This document shows, in pieces, positions 18,712-28,651 of a stretch of 64,000 nt of DNA. A program made the translations under genes and the position numbers. This stretch comes from Gammaproteobacteria bacterium (lineage in GTDB: Bacteria > Pseudomonadota > Gammaproteobacteria > Arenicellales > Poriferihabitantaceae): contig JAHEGU010000012.1 in assembly GCA_024644945.1 (NCBI GenBank), positions 1-64,000 of the forward strand, in the 5' to 3' direction. The notes under the pieces were generated by a model. That model searched no databases and was not told where the DNA came from. It worked only from the letters and a program-made list of their open reading frames with translations. Position 1 is the first letter of the stretch. Every line of letters starts with the position of its first letter.

Positions 18712-20022
18712 TTAAAGAACGTAAGAATCGTGTTCGAAGGCTTCGATTATATCACCGACTGTATAGAATGAACCAAAGACAACGATACGATCTTGATTAT
18801 CTGCACTTTGTCTCGCTGCGGTAAATGCCTCTACCGGACTTTCGAATTGCCGGACTATCTGATCAGGATAAATATTTGTGAATTTCTCGGCAAGCTCTGC
18901 GGCAGTCTGCCCGCGATCTCCTTCAAGCGAAGCTAAGTACCAGCAATCCACCTGCGGCACGATTTTTGAAAACACAGGCTCCAGCGCTTTATCTTTCAGA
19001 ATCCCTGCGACAGCATGGGTTTCACCATCAACAGGATGTTGCTGCAGAAATCTCGCCAGTTCACGAGCCGAATCGGCATTGTGGGCGACGTCGAGGATGA
19101 CCATCGGATTTTCAAAAGTCATCTGACACCGAGCCGGCAGCATCGCCGTACCAAGCCCAGGGTGAAGATGTTTGATTGATACCTGGGACATTTCGCTGGT
19201 AGCGGCCAATGCAGCGACAACGCCGGCCAGATTATGGCGCTGATGAATGCCGTAGAATGGCGCTTGAAGATTGACAATATGTCGCCAATCTGGAGGAATC
19301 TGGTGGTGATTGCTGCCCCAGTTAAAGCATTTATCGGAGAGATCCGATGTAATGTGAAAGTCAGTTCCCAGTTGCAGCAGCGTTGCGCCAACAGAATCGG
19401 CGACCTCTGCAATGGAGTCAGGTGGATTAGGGTCTGAGCATACCGCTACGCCGCGGGGTTTAATCACTCCCGCTTTTTCTGCACCAATCTGTTCTCTATC
19501 GGATCCCAGCCACTGTTCGTGATCAAGACCAACAGACGTTATCAGCGCAAGATCGTTATCAATTATGTTAACTGCGTCCAGGCGGCCTCCCATTCCGGTC
19601 TCCAGGACACTGACATCGACATTCTGTGACTGGAAGATCAGCAACGCACAGAGGGTGCTATATTCGAAATACGTGAGCGGGATGTTTTCGCGAGTGGCCT
19701 CGATGGTGCGGAACGCATCGAGAATCAGGTGATCGGGTACCGCTTGACCGCCAATACATATGCGCTCGTTATATCGAACTAGATGTGGCGAAGTGTAGCT
19801 GCCGGTTTGCAATCCCGCGTATCGGAGAACCGATTCGAGCATAGCAACGCTTGATCCTTTGCCGTTAGTCCCTGCCACCGTAATCACCAAGGGTGAAGGC
19901 GCACCTCCAAGCTTTTTCCAGACCTCTGCGATACGATCCAGTTTGAGATCGATACTGCGCCAGTGCTGATTCTGAATATGTGACAGCCATTGTTCGAGGC
20001 TGTACTGGCGAAAATCAGCCAA
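18712..20022 (-). CDS. folC: Dihydrofolate/folylpolyglutamate synthase
   Basis: Adds L-glutamate to dihydropteroate and to folates. About 436 residues from the TTG at 20022. That start overlaps the accD stop (TTGGCTGA) and has AAGGAAG 7-13 bp upstream, a good ribosome site; an ATG at 20073 would need a 59-bp overlap with accD and has no evident site. Seen: P-loop [64 protein letters not shown], and the Mur-ligase-like C-terminal domain with [13 protein letters not shown]. The start overlap suggests coupled translation with accD. Confidence 0.95.
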   Translation of the reverse strand: MADFRQYSLEQWLSHIQNQHWRSIDLKLDRIAEVWKKLGGAPSPLVITVAGTNGKGSSVAMLESVLRYAGLQTGSYTSPHLVRYNERICIGGQAVPDHLILDAFRTIEATRENIPLTYFEYSTLCALLIFQSQNVDVSVLETGMGGRLDAVNIIDNDLALITSVGLDHEQWLGSDREQIGAEKAGVIKPRGVAVCSDPNPPDSIAEVADSVGATLLQLGTDFHITSDLSDKCFNWGSNHHQIPPDWRHIVNLQAPFYGIHQRHNLAGVVAALAATSEMSQVSIKHLHPGLGTAMLPARCQMTFENPMVILDVAHNADSARELARFLQQHPVDGETHAVAGILKDKALEPVFSKIVPQVDCWYLASLEGDRGQTAAELAEKFTNIYPDQIVRQFESPVEAFTAARQSADNQDRIVVFGSFYTVGDIIEAFEHDSYVL

Positions 20023-21037
20023 TAGGGTCTTCCTTAACCGGAGAATCAGAATCGGAGTCCCCAGTTCGTTCATCTAATGTCTCGATCTCGGCGCCCTGAA
20101 ATACGGAATCTTGACTCCGATCAGACTCAATTAACTCACCTTCGAGGACTTCGCTAACTTTTTCATCGACGTCCTCCTTGGCCGGGTGGAATCCAAGCTT
20201 GTCCAGCAAAGAGGCGATTTCCTGACGTAATTCCCGACGATCGACGATCATGTCAATGGCGCCGTGTTCAAGCAGGAATTCTGCCCGTTGAAATCCGTCC
20301 GGTAAGGTCTCTCTCACGGTCTGTTCGATGACCCGTGGTCCAGCAAACCCGACCAAAGCATTGGGTTCTGAGATTATGATGTCGCCAAGCATTGCGACAC
20401 TGGCGGATACACCCCCCATTGTCGGATCTGTCAAGACCGATACAAACGGAATCCCTGCTTCCCGATTACGGGCAATTGCGGCGGAAGTCTTGGCCATTTG
20501 CATCAGGGAAAACAGGGCTTCCTGCATACGTGCCCCGCCGGACGCGGAAAAACATACTAGTGGCATTCTATTTTCAAGACTAAGGTTTGCGGCGAGGACG
20601 AAGCGTTCCCCCACTACGGAACCCATTGAGCCACCAAGAAAACGGAAATCAAATGCCAGCGCGGCCAGCGGAATTCCAGTAAGTGTTCCGCTCGCTGCGA
20701 GAATTGCTTCTGATACGCCACTGGTCTTGCGCGCTTCCGTTAATCTGTCGCGATATCGTTTCTGATCTTTAAATTTGAGAACATCAACGGGTTGGATCTG
20801 TTCTCCGATATACGAGATAGAATCGGTATCTAGAAAGGATTCGAGTCGTGCCGTGCCGCCAATACGCATATGGTGCCCGCACTTTGGACAGACCTGCAGG
20901 CTTAGGTCTAGTTCTGCGGCATAAAGTACAGCCTGGCAAGCGGTGCACTTGCTCCACACTCCTTCGGGAACCCCCTTCTTCCCTATCCGCGCCCGGGTCT
21001 GAATCTTAGGTGGAATAATTTTATCCAGCCAGTTCAT
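20015..21037 (-). CDS. accD: Acetyl-CoA carboxylase carboxyltransferase subunit beta
   Basis: Beta subunit of the carboxyltransferase half of acetyl-CoA carboxylase, the first step of fatty acid synthesis. 340 residues, longer than E. coli (304) because of an acidic Ser/Asp/Glu-rich C-terminal tail from about residue 290. Seen: the N-terminal four-Cys zinc ribbon (KCTACQ and VCPKCGHH), the carboxylase core [34 protein letters not shown], and [15 protein letters not shown]. Encoded between trpF and folC; its stop overlaps the likely folC start. Confidence 0.97.
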   Translation of the reverse strand: MNWLDKIIPPKIQTRARIGKKGVPEGVWSKCTACQAVLYAAELDLSLQVCPKCGHHMRIGGTARLESFLDTDSISYIGEQIQPVDVLKFKDQKRYRDRLTEARKTSGVSEAILAASGTLTGIPLAALAFDFRFLGGSMGSVVGERFVLAANLSLENRMPLVCFSASGGARMQEALFSLMQMAKTSAAIARNREAGIPFVSVLTDPTMGGVSASVAMLGDIIISEPNALVGFAGPRVIEQTVRETLPDGFQRAEFLLEHGAIDMIVDRRELRQEIASLLDKLGFHPAKEDVDEKVSEVLEGELIESDRSQDSVFQGAEIETLDERTGDSDSDSPVKEDPIG

Positions 21038-21070
21038 GTGTACCGGTTCTCCTGCAGTTGAGATCGCAGA

Positions 21071-21691
21071 CTATGCATGGTTTCGAACCGCCGTGCAGAA
21101 ATCAATCATTTTTTGTCTGTCTTTTTTACCGTTGGTTTCTACACCGCTGCTGACATCAACCCCGTATGGACTAGAAGTCGTGAGCGCTTGTTGCACATTT
21201 AGCGGATCGAGACCGCCCGCGAGGATGACAGGCTTGCTACCCTTATATCGCGCTTGCTTCCAATCGAAAGTCTTACCACTTCCGCCGTACACATCTTCAA
21301 TATGAGTGTCCAACAGAACCCCGCAACTGTGGGGGTAACGACTTTCCTCAATAACCGGATCGACATTTTCGGATATTCTTATTGCTTTGATATATGGTCT
21401 GCCAAAACTGGTACAGAATGCATCCTCTTCCTCTCCGTGAAACTGCAGCAAATCTACCTGCACTTTATTAACGATCTCAGCGACATATCCGGCCTCAGGA
21501 TTAACCATCACTGCAACCGGAGTAATAAATGGTGGGAGTGATTGCCTGATTGCGGCGGCACGTTCAATCTCGAGATGACGAGGACTTGGAGGATAGAATA
21601 TGAAGCCCAACGCGTCTGCCCCCGCCTCGGTTGCAGCCGACGCGGCAGATCCACTGGTAATCCCACAAATTTTAATCCGAGGCAGAGACAA
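21071..21691 (-). CDS. trpF: Phosphoribosylanthranilate isomerase
   Basis: Tryptophan-pathway TIM barrel converting PRA to CdRP. 206 residues, family size. Seen: RIKICGIT with the catalytic Cys, ADALGFIFYPPSPRH, QVDLLQFHGEE, VLLDTHIEDVYGGSGKTFDW with the catalytic Asp, PVILAGGLDP, and GVDVSSGVET at the phosphate site. In the conserved truA-trpF-accD order; trpA and trpB are not in the window. Confidence 0.97.
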   Translation of the reverse strand: MSLPRIKICGITSGSAASAATEAGADALGFIFYPPSPRHLEIERAAAIRQSLPPFITPVAVMVNPEAGYVAEIVNKVQVDLLQFHGEEEDAFCTSFGRPYIKAIRISENVDPVIEESRYPHSCGVLLDTHIEDVYGGSGKTFDWKQARYKGSKPVILAGGLDPLNVQQALTTSSPYGVDVSSGVETNGKKDRQKMIDFCTAVRNHA

Positions 21692-21720
21692 TGTTCACAA
21701 CGTCGTGCAAACAGCGAATT

Positions 21721-22524
21721 CTACCAAAAACAGCACACCGGCGGCGGCGGCGGTAAGTTAAAGTCTGGATCGTAATCGACCCGGGCAAAGTAGAGCCCGC
21801 CTGGGGGAAAGGTTACGCCTGCCTGTCGACGATCCCTTGTTTTAAGCACATGACCGGCCCAACTGACGGGTTCTTCGCCATTGCCGATGCGACATAATAC
21901 CCCTACCAGATTCCGCACCATATGTTGAAGGAATCCGTCGGCCACCACGTCGAACCAGAACCACGCTCCTTGTTGATTTACCTCCAGCTTACGAAGGTCT
22001 TTTGTCGGATTTTTCGATTGACAGCCCGCAGCACGAAAAGCGCTGAAATCATGCTGCCCTATTAGTTCCAGCGCTGCTCGTTGCATCGGCTCTAGTGCCA
22101 AAGCAGGTCGATGCCATGCCACTCTGCCATGCAGATAAGAAGGGCTCATTTGGCGATTCAACAAAACATACCGATACCAGCGCTGTCGGGCACTGAATCT
22201 GGCATGAAAATCGTCGCTCACCGGGTGCGTCCAGATCAAGGATATGTCATTCGGTAACCAGCTATTTACTCCACGCACCCAGTTCCCGTTGCTACGTCTG
22301 CTGGATGTTTCAAAGTGGACAACTTGCCCGATACCGTGCACCCCGGTATCTGTCCGTCCTGCTGTGACCACTCGAACCTCATGGTCGGCGACCTGGCCAA
22401 GGGCCTTTTCTATTTCCTCCTGTACAGAGGGGGCGTTTTTTTGGCGCTGCCAACCGGCGTAGTGCAATCCGCAGTATTCGATACAGGCGGCAAACCGTTG
22501 TTCGGTGGCCTGGTTTTCGGTCAT
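21721..22524 (-). CDS. truA: tRNA pseudouridine(38-40) synthase
   Basis: Modifies U38-U40 in the anticodon arm. 267 residues. Seen: the N-terminal RFAACIEYCGLHYAGWQRQ, VTAGRTDTGVHGIGQVVHF with the catalytic Asp, ARFSARQRWYRYVLL, FRAAGCQSKNPTKDLRKL, and FLQHMVRNLVGVL. The C-terminus ends in five prolines encoded by a short CCG-type triplet run, then Val-Cys-Cys-Phe-Trp, an unusual tail. First gene of the run leading to purF; recR lies 17 bp upstream. Confidence 0.97.
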   Translation of the reverse strand: MTENQATEQRFAACIEYCGLHYAGWQRQKNAPSVQEEIEKALGQVADHEVRVVTAGRTDTGVHGIGQVVHFETSSRRSNGNWVRGVNSWLPNDISLIWTHPVSDDFHARFSARQRWYRYVLLNRQMSPSYLHGRVAWHRPALALEPMQRAALELIGQHDFSAFRAAGCQSKNPTKDLRKLEVNQQGAWFWFDVVADGFLQHMVRNLVGVLCRIGNGEEPVSWAGHVLKTRDRRQAGVTFPPGGLYFARVDYDPDFNLPPPPPVCCFW

Positions 22525-22541
22525 GATAAATTAAACCGATT

Positions 22542-23144
22542 TCAGCTATGAATGGTTTTACGTTCGGCAAAAGCCTGATTGAGAGTACCTGAATCCATAT
22601 ACTCAAGTTCGCCTCCCATCGGGAGACCACGGGCCAATCGAGATACGGGTACTCCAAGCGGTTCCATAAGGTCGACAATAAAATCCGATGTCGCCTGCCC
22701 TTCCATGGTCAGATTGGTCGCTAAAATCAATTCTTCAACTTTTTCAGCGGTTACTAAGGCTAATAACTGATCAATGCCTAACTGCTCTGGACCAATATCA
22801 TCAAGAGGAGACAGACTGCCCATGAGCACAAAATACATACCTTGGTAAACTCCTGCCTGTTCGATGGCTTCAAGATCCGCTGGAGTTTCCACTACGCACA
22901 GTCTGACATCGTCACGTTTACTGGAGCTACAAATGCCGCACAGATCAGTCTCACTGAAATTATTGCATCGACTGCAATGGTTAACCTTTAGCAAGGCATG
23001 ACGCAGCGCTTCGCCGATCTGCTGTGCACCCTCACGATCGCGTTCTAACAGGTGGAACGCCATTCTTTGGGCCGATTTAGGGCCAACGCCTGGCAGCCTC
23101 TGCAGCGCTTCTTTAAGTACCTCAACCGAACGTGGATCGGCCAC
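22542..23144 (-). CDS. recR: Recombination mediator RecR
   Basis: RecFOR-pathway protein assisting RecA loading at gaps. 200 residues. Seen: the HhH region QRLPGVGPKSAQRMAFHLL, the four-Cys zinc finger (CSRCNNFSETDLCGIC), and the TOPRIM domain with VVETPADLEAIEQAGVYQG and LATNLTMEGQAT. Typical dnaX-ybaB-recR order, 6 bp after ybaB. Confidence 0.97.
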   Translation of the reverse strand: MADPRSVEVLKEALQRLPGVGPKSAQRMAFHLLERDREGAQQIGEALRHALLKVNHCSRCNNFSETDLCGICSSSKRDDVRLCVVETPADLEAIEQAGVYQGMYFVLMGSLSPLDDIGPEQLGIDQLLALVTAEKVEELILATNLTMEGQATSDFIVDLMEPLGVPVSRLARGLPMGGELEYMDSGTLNQAFAERKTIHS

Positions 23145-23150
23145 GAATAG

Positions 23151-23471
23151 TCAGAAAGGGAGTTTCATACCAGGGATGTTCAACCCGGCGGTGAGTCCAC
23201 CCATCTTTTCCTCAGTGGTCTTTTCTACCTTCCGCACCGCGTCATTCATCGCAGCGGCAATCAGGTCCTCGAGCACCTCCTTATCGTCTTCCATCAACGC
23301 AGGATCGATCGATATTTTCTTGACGTCATGGCGACAGGTCATCACGACTTCAACCAGCCCGGCCCCTGATTGGCCCGTAACCTCGGTGTTGGCAAGCTCC
23401 TCCTGTGCTTTTTGCATATTCTCTTGCATGGCTTGCGCCTGCTTCATAATATTTCCTAGTTGACCTTTCAT
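23151..23471 (-). CDS. ybaB: YbaB/EbfC nucleoid-associated protein
   Basis: Small DNA-binding protein of 106 residues. Family pattern seen: [20 protein letters not shown] coiled coil, then [18 protein letters not shown] and [15 protein letters not shown], and the C-terminal [17 protein letters not shown]. Lies between dnaX and recR as usual. Possible nucleoid organisation or regulation; the precise role is not settled. Confidence 0.95.
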   Translation of the reverse strand: MKGQLGNIMKQAQAMQENMQKAQEELANTEVTGQSGAGLVEVVMTCRHDVKKISIDPALMEDDKEVLEDLIAAAMNDAVRKVEKTTEEKMGGLTAGLNIPGMKLPF

Positions 23472-23506
23472 ATTAATAAGTACGCTTAAATTATTGAATA
23501 AATATA

Positions 23507-25189
23507 CTATTTTGCAGGTGGTTGAATTGATTCGGGCACTATCTCGGCATCGAACAATTCCACCAGGGTCTGCACATTTTGATCTTGATTGAACGCCTGT
23601 TCTGCAGATTCCTGGCGCTCATTAGCGTAGCGCTTTTTCTGCTGAGACGGTGTTTCTGCCTCTTCCTGTTCAACGTCGTCCACATCTAATTTGAGCCGAA
23701 TTTCCAGGCCAAGTGTCTGTGCACAGTGCTGTTCTATTTTTTTTAGCCTGTTCTCATTGAACAGATGCCGTGATGTCTGGTCCAGAACCAGATGCAGATG
23801 ATGTCCGTCTAGTGATCGGGGTATCATATTCATCACCAGCTCCCTGGGGATTCCGCTCAATCCAGAGCCTTCCACAAACTCGGCCCAACCGGCCTGGCTG
23901 GCCAGCATCTCCAAAGTAAAAGCGGTCTTGGTTACCATCGCACTTCCTGCCGCTTTTTCGCTTGCGGCTGCCTCTGATGCATCGGTTTTCTGTTCTGGAT
24001 TCGTGTTTCGTGAAACGGTTTTTTTATGGGTTTCCTGGATTGCGGCCGGATGATTGGGTGTCTGCGCTGTCTTGGACGCTAATTCCTGGGCCGGCTGCGC
24101 ATTGGTTGCAGGCTGGAAAGCGCTCATCCTAAGCAAAATCATTTCAAATCCCGTTCGCGGGTCAGGTGCGAGCCCTAAATCACGTTTGCCGATCAGTGCA
24201 ATCTGAAACAACAGCTGCAATAATTCTGCATCGGCAAGTTCCGCAACCGGTGCCACTGCGTCCCGGTCTACGCCTTTCCATTCTATGGCCTGTGGGTTTA
24301 CCTGATATAGCGCCGCATTGTGCAGCGTACTCAGAATGTCATCTAATGCGGATCGATAGTCCAGCGATCTTTCGGACATTCTAGCTACCGTCTCCATCAA
24401 GCCTGAGCCATCACGAGCGCAGACCTTTTCAATTAGTTCCCGAGTAAACTGATCATCAATCATACCCAGCATGCTGCGCACCTGGTCTACGCGCACAGTG
24501 CCGTTCCCAAATGCGATCGCCTGGTCTAAAAGGCTCAATGCGTCTCGCACGCTTCCGTCCGCCGAGCGCGACAAGACCATAATTGCATCGGCGTCAAATT
24601 CAATTTTTTCGGCCTGCAAGATTTTCATCAGCTGTGTATTTAGTTTCTCCAGATCCATGGACTTTAAGTTGAACTGGATACACCTTGAGAGAATCGTCGC
24701 CGGAAGCTTTTGTGGATCAGTGGTCGCGAGGAGAAATTTAACGTGTGGTGGTGGCTCTTCCAGTGTTTTCAGTAAAGCATTAAAGCTATGTGCTGAAAGC
24801 ATATGTACTTCGTCGATCAAATAGATCTTGAAGCGTCCCTGGGTCGGGGCGTATTGCACATTGTCAAGCAGCTCACGGGTGTCGTCGACCCGGGTGCGGG
24901 AAGCCGCATCTACCTCAATAAGGTCAATATAATTACCCTGGTCGACGCTGTTGCAGGTATTACAATTTCCGCAGGGCGACGCGCTAATACCGGTTTCGCA
25001 ATTGAGCGCCCTGGCAAAAATACGGGCCAAGGTGGTCTTTCCGACTCCGCGGGTGCCGGTGAACAAGTAAGCATGGTGTACTCGTTGGCTGTCCAAGGCA
25101 TTGGTCAGAGCTGATACCACATGCTCTTGACCAACCACCTCATCAAAGCTCCTGGGCCGCCATTTGCGCGCAAGTGCCTGGTAACTCAT
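23507..25189 (-). CDS. dnaX: DNA polymerase III subunits gamma and tau
   Basis: Clamp-loader ATPase, 560 residues. Walker [10 protein letters not shown] (about 45-53), the four-Cys zinc module (CETG..CGNCNTC), Walker [10 protein letters not shown], the SRC motif (ILSRCIQF), domain III, then a Gln/Thr/Ala/Lys-rich linker (about 360-420) and a tau-like C-terminal region. An A7 run (24025-24031, codon ~387) lies in the linker, but the -1 frame after it shows no early stop, so programmed gamma production is not evident. It is downstream of the 4.5S RNA gene and upstream of ybaB-recR, the typical order. Confidence 0.97.
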   Translation of the reverse strand: MSYQALARKWRPRSFDEVVGQEHVVSALTNALDSQRVHHAYLFTGTRGVGKTTLARIFARALNCETGISASPCGNCNTCNSVDQGNYIDLIEVDAASRTRVDDTRELLDNVQYAPTQGRFKIYLIDEVHMLSAHSFNALLKTLEEPPPHVKFLLATTDPQKLPATILSRCIQFNLKSMDLEKLNTQLMKILQAEKIEFDADAIMVLSRSADGSVRDALSLLDQAIAFGNGTVRVDQVRSMLGMIDDQFTRELIEKVCARDGSGLMETVARMSERSLDYRSALDDILSTLHNAALYQVNPQAIEWKGVDRDAVAPVAELADAELLQLLFQIALIGKRDLGLAPDPRTGFEMILLRMSAFQPATNAQPAQELASKTAQTPNHPAAIQETHKKTVSRNTNPEQKTDASEAAASEKAAGSAMVTKTAFTLEMLASQAGWAEFVEGSGLSGIPRELVMNMIPRSLDGHHLHLVLDQTSRHLFNENRLKKIEQHCAQTLGLEIRLKLDVDDVEQEEAETPSQQKKRYANERQESAEQAFNQDQNVQTLVELFDAEIVPESIQPPAK

Positions 25190-25251
25190 GGATGGTCAGA
25201 TATGTAATTCGACGAAATTAGGTGGCGATAACAGGTATTGTTATGGGAATA

Positions 25252-25349
25252 GAGGTGGCGGATCCAATCAGCCTTACCCTGGCACCCGAATCGGCTGCTG
25301 CGGCTGCTTCCTTCCGGACCTGACCGGTTTCACAACGTATCGCCACCAG
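25252..25349 (-). ncRNA. ffs: 4.5S signal recognition particle RNA
   Basis: Minus-strand RNA of about 98 nt. It contains the universally conserved SRP helix 8 sequence GGTCAGGTCCGGAAGGAAGC with its GGAAG tetraloop region, closed by long-range pairing of GGTGGCG near 25347 with CGCCACC near 25254. It is the small bacterial form without an Alu domain. Immediately upstream of dnaX, as in many gammaproteobacteria. End positions are estimated from the terminal stem. Confidence 0.93.
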
Positions 25350-25511
25350 GGAGACCGGTTTTCACCGCCATAGATGATCAGGCCTCTAAGCCGATTGTAA
25401 TCAATTTCATGATACGCCGAAAGAAGTTCCTTAATATGTTGAATGGCTTTCGTTGACAGCGTGCAGATAAACCAACAGACTTCACGGCCAGTTTAATTTT
25501 CCAGCTAAACC

Positions 25512-26753
25512 ATGATTAAACTCGACGTCGACTATGTGCGCAGCTGCTTCCCTGCATTCACGCAACCTCTGCCGAGCAAAACTGCCTTGTTTGAAAACGC
25601 CGGTGGCAGTTATGTTGCCGGGGCGGTGCTTGATCGATATTTTCATTTTTACACCGCCAACAAGGTACAGCCATACGGTGCCAGCGAAATCTGTCATGCG
25701 GCTGGGGAGCAAATGGATGCCGGCCGGCAGGCCATGGCGGATTTGCTGGGGATTTCGACCCAAAGCCTCACTCTCGGGCCTTCTACCACGCAGAATTTCA
25801 ACACTCTGGCTGTAGCCTGTGGCGCCATTGTCGATCGCGGCAGTGCTGTGATTGTGACCGATCAGGATCATGAGGCTAATATTGGCGCCTGGGAGCGACT
25901 TTGTCAGCGACTTGGTGCAAATCTGCGTACCTGGCCGATCAATAATCAAGGGGAGCTTTGTCTCGAAGATCTCGAACCTTTGATCGATGAATCGGTCAAG
26001 GTGATCTGTATGACCCACAGCTCTAACATTGTGGGCACGATCAATCCAGTGGAGAAAGTGATAGAAATGGTCCGGCCAATGGGAATTGGCATAATTGTGG
26101 ATGGTGTGTCGTTCGCACCGCATCAGTGGCCGGCGATACCGGATCTGAAGCCAGATGCATATTGTTTCAGCACCTATAAAACCTACGCGACGCATCTCGG
26201 CGTGATGTATGTGGCGCCAGAGTTCGCTCAGCGACTGGACCCGCAATGCCATTACTTCAATATTCAATATCCCGAAAAAAGATTCGATACAGCGGGGCCG
26301 GATCACGCATCAATTGCGGCGCTCGCGGGTTTGGGTGATTACTTCGCTGATAGCCACCAGCATCATTTCGGTGCGAATTCAGCTGATCTTTACAGTCGTA
26401 CCCAGGAGATTTCTAACCTCATGCACGAGCATGAAACAGAACTATGTCAATTGCTGTTGGATGGGATAGCGGACCTGCCGTTATCGATTCTGGGGCGCAG
26501 CACAATGCAGGGCCGCGAAGCCAATATCGCATTGCGGTCGAGTCAGTACAGCTCCAGCGCGCTCTCGGAAGCCCTCGCCAAAGCTGATATTGCGGCAGGC
26601 CATGGGAATTTTTACGCCAAAAGGCTGCTCGAAAAGGTCGGCATCGAGGACAGTGAAGATGGCGTGCTTCGGATCAGCTTTTCCCACTACAACACCCGCG
26701 GGGAAACGCAGCGGGTGGTAGACGTTTTGCAGCAGCTACACAGATCTGAATGA
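25512..26753 (+). CDS. Class V aminotransferase (cysteine-desulfurase-like)
   Basis: PLP-dependent fold-type I enzyme, 413 residues. Seen: an N-terminal FENAGGSYV substrate-loop pattern, GPSTTQNFNTL, TDQDHEANIGAWERL (His stacking on PLP), VDGVSFAPHQWPAI with the PLP-binding Asp, and FSTYKTYATHLGVM with the Schiff-base Lys. The C-terminal domain includes FYAKRLLEKVGI. It resembles the cysteine-desulfurase-like or kynureninase-like proteins often annotated SufS-related, but it lacks an Isc/Suf neighbourhood, so sulfur transfer is not supported. The start at 25512 has no strong ribosome site. The substrate is unknown. Confidence 0.82.
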   Translation: MIKLDVDYVRSCFPAFTQPLPSKTALFENAGGSYVAGAVLDRYFHFYTANKVQPYGASEICHAAGEQMDAGRQAMADLLGISTQSLTLGPSTTQNFNTLAVACGAIVDRGSAVIVTDQDHEANIGAWERLCQRLGANLRTWPINNQGELCLEDLEPLIDESVKVICMTHSSNIVGTINPVEKVIEMVRPMGIGIIVDGVSFAPHQWPAIPDLKPDAYCFSTYKTYATHLGVMYVAPEFAQRLDPQCHYFNIQYPEKRFDTAGPDHASIAALAGLGDYFADSHQHHFGANSADLYSRTQEISNLMHEHETELCQLLLDGIADLPLSILGRSTMQGREANIALRSSQYSSSALSEALAKADIAAGHGNFYAKRLLEKVGIEDSEDGVLRISFSHYNTRGETQRVVDVLQQLHRSE

Positions 26754-26810
26754 CCCACAAGGCATGTATATTTGTCATAATGCAAATCCGCCCCTCAGTT
26801 GAGTATCAAT

Positions 26811-27137
26811 ATGACACATTATCTTATCGCAGACGTTAAAGTTAACGACGATTCCTGGATCCCCGATTATGCCGCTAAGGTGCACGACATCGTGCATAAG
26901 CATGGCGGTAAGTATCTTTCACGCAGCGCCAACATCACGAATATCGAAGGGGGGCAACTCGATACCACCTTGATCGCCCTTCTGGAGTTTCCTTCTCTCG
27001 AAGCGCTTCGTGCTTTTGTCGATGACCCGGACTATGCGCAGTTTGCTAAAGCCAGGCAAGATGGGACTGAAAGTCGGTTTAATGCGATTGATGATACCGA
27101 TGTTGCAGGCACCATTCCCTATCTTGAGAAGGGATAG
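26811..27137 (+). CDS. DUF1330-type small protein
   Basis: A 108-residue alpha/beta dimeric-barrel protein. The opening HYLIADVKVNDDSWIPDYAAKV, then HGGKYLSRS and LIALLEFPSLEALRAFVDDPDY, is the DUF1330 (ferredoxin-like barrel) pattern. Function unknown; such proteins often sit beside catabolic enzymes. The start at 26811 is preferred over a TTG four codons upstream because it begins at the conserved strand. It shares a bidirectional terminator with the convergent glutamine synthetase. Confidence 0.8.
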   Translation: MTHYLIADVKVNDDSWIPDYAAKVHDIVHKHGGKYLSRSANITNIEGGQLDTTLIALLEFPSLEALRAFVDDPDYAQFAKARQDGTESRFNAIDDTDVAGTIPYLEKG

Positions 27138-27195
27138 TTCCCGAAGCGAAGCACAATCACTCCCGGTGTCTGGTAGTGCAGACTGTATTGGAAAT

Positions 27196-27226
27196 AAAAA
27201 GCCCCGCTTAGCGGGACTTTTTTGCA
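27196..27226. terminator. Bidirectional intrinsic terminator
   Basis: GCCCCGC and GCGGGAC arms around TTA (27201-27217), flanked by an A run on the left and a T run on the right. On the minus strand the stem pairs fully (with a G-U) and is followed by TTTTTA; on the plus strand one C-A mismatch remains and TTTTTT follows. It serves both the DUF1330 gene and the glutamine synthetase. Confidence 0.85.
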
Positions 27227-27241
27227 ACAATGGCTGTCGGT

Positions 27242-28549
27242 TTAGCAGTCGAGAGTGTTTTGCCTTTCCCAGTCACTAATTGAACGGGTAAAGTCATTCC
27301 ACTGATCAAGTTTCAGTTTACAGTAAGCTTTGATCAATTCCTCACCCATCGCTTCTTTCAGAGAGCTGCTTTTTTCAGTAACCCGGATGGCGTCAAGAAG
27401 ATTAAGCGGTAGTTTTGTGAGGCCGCGCACCTTGTGCCCCTCAGTGTACATATTGATATCGAGACGTTTGCCGGGATCACGCTTCATGGCGATCCCGTCG
27501 AGACCCGAGGCAAGAATACCTGCCTGCATCAGATAGGGATTTGCCGCGCCATCCATCAGTCGCAGTTCGAAACGTCCCGGGTCAGGTATGCGCACCATAT
27601 GTGTTCTGTTATTGCCACTATAGCTTACGGCATTGGGTGACCAGGTTGCACCGGATAATGTACGTGGAGCATTGATTCTTTTATAGCTGTTAACCGTGGG
27701 ATTGAAAATCGATGCAAGCGCTTCGACGTTGTGCATGATGCCGCCCAGGAACTGGTAGGCCTTTTTGGACAAGCCCATTTCATCGCCGCTATGCGCGAAC
27801 AGATTCTTCTTTCCCGCCTTGTCCCATAGAGAGACATGGGCATGGCACCCGTTCCCGGTTAAATGAGCGAAAGGTTTTGGCATGAATGTGGCGCGCAGTC
27901 CATTGTTTTCAGCGATTTGTCTAACCATGTACTTGAAGAACACGTGACGGTCTGCCGTTTTGAGGCAATCGTCGTAGTCCCAGTTCATTTCAAACTGTCC
28001 GTTAGCATCTTCGTGGTCGTTCTGATACGGTCCCCAGCCAAGCTCAATCATGGCGTCACAGACCTGGGTGATTACCTCGTACTGACGCATCAACGCAGAT
28101 TGGTCGTAACAAGGCTTGGATTGTGTATCCTGATCATCAGATATTGCAGTTCCATCGCTATTAACCAGGAAGTACTCACACTCTACGCCGGTTTTCATTC
28201 GACAGCCCTTTTTCGCCGCTTTTTCTATTTGTCGTTTGAGCGCAATGCGGGGTGACGCTTCGATAGGTTGACCATCGAGATATAGATCGCTCGCAAGCCA
28301 CCCGACTTCCTTTTTCCAAGGTAATTGAATCAGGCTGTCTGGGTCCGGGATTGCAAACATGTCCCCATCAGCGGGGCTCATATCGAGCCAGGCGGCAAAT
28401 CCGGCGAAACCAGCTCCATTTTTTTGCATTTCGCCGATTGCTCGGGCGGGCACCAGCTTGGATCGCAGTACGCCAAAGAGATCGACAAAGCTGATCAGGA
28501 AGTATTCTATTTTTTTCTGTTTTGCAACGTTAGCAAGGTTGGTAGCCAT
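27242..28549 (-). CDS. Type III glutamine synthetase / gamma-glutamylmethylamide synthetase-like
   Basis: Glutamine-synthetase-fold ligase of 435 residues. Seen: N-terminal FVDLFGVLRSKLVPA, EVGWLASDLYLDG, metal-binding TGVECEYFLV and GQFEMNW, GNGCHAHVSLW, and NRTHMVRIPDPGRFELRLMDGAANPYL. This short form (GlnT, type III) includes both true glutamine synthetases and GmaS, which joins methylamine to glutamate. It lies downstream of three genes for N-methylglutamate-synthase-like subunits (mgsABC pattern), favouring the GmaS role. However, no N-methylglutamate dehydrogenase genes are present in the window, so an ammonium-assimilating GlnT/Glx system is equally possible. Confidence 0.87.
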   Translation of the reverse strand: MATNLANVAKQKKIEYFLISFVDLFGVLRSKLVPARAIGEMQKNGAGFAGFAAWLDMSPADGDMFAIPDPDSLIQLPWKKEVGWLASDLYLDGQPIEASPRIALKRQIEKAAKKGCRMKTGVECEYFLVNSDGTAISDDQDTQSKPCYDQSALMRQYEVITQVCDAMIELGWGPYQNDHEDANGQFEMNWDYDDCLKTADRHVFFKYMVRQIAENNGLRATFMPKPFAHLTGNGCHAHVSLWDKAGKKNLFAHSGDEMGLSKKAYQFLGGIMHNVEALASIFNPTVNSYKRINAPRTLSGATWSPNAVSYSGNNRTHMVRIPDPGRFELRLMDGAANPYLMQAGILASGLDGIAMKRDPGKRLDINMYTEGHKVRGLTKLPLNLLDAIRVTEKSSSLKEAMGEELIKAYCKLKLDQWNDFTRSISDWERQNTLDC

Positions 28550-28651
28550 GATTAAATCCTGCCTGTTTGTGTTTTTTGGTAATGATGATTATGGCAAATT
28601 TTGTGAGACCGATGAAATATAAGAAGTGTTTCCGTGCTTATCCCAAATGGT

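Noticed and set aside
24025-24032. A7 run in dnaX as a programmed frameshift site for the gamma subunit
   Set aside because: The -1 frame after the run has no early stop for at least several dozen codons and no clear stimulatory stem was seen, so short-form production is not supported.
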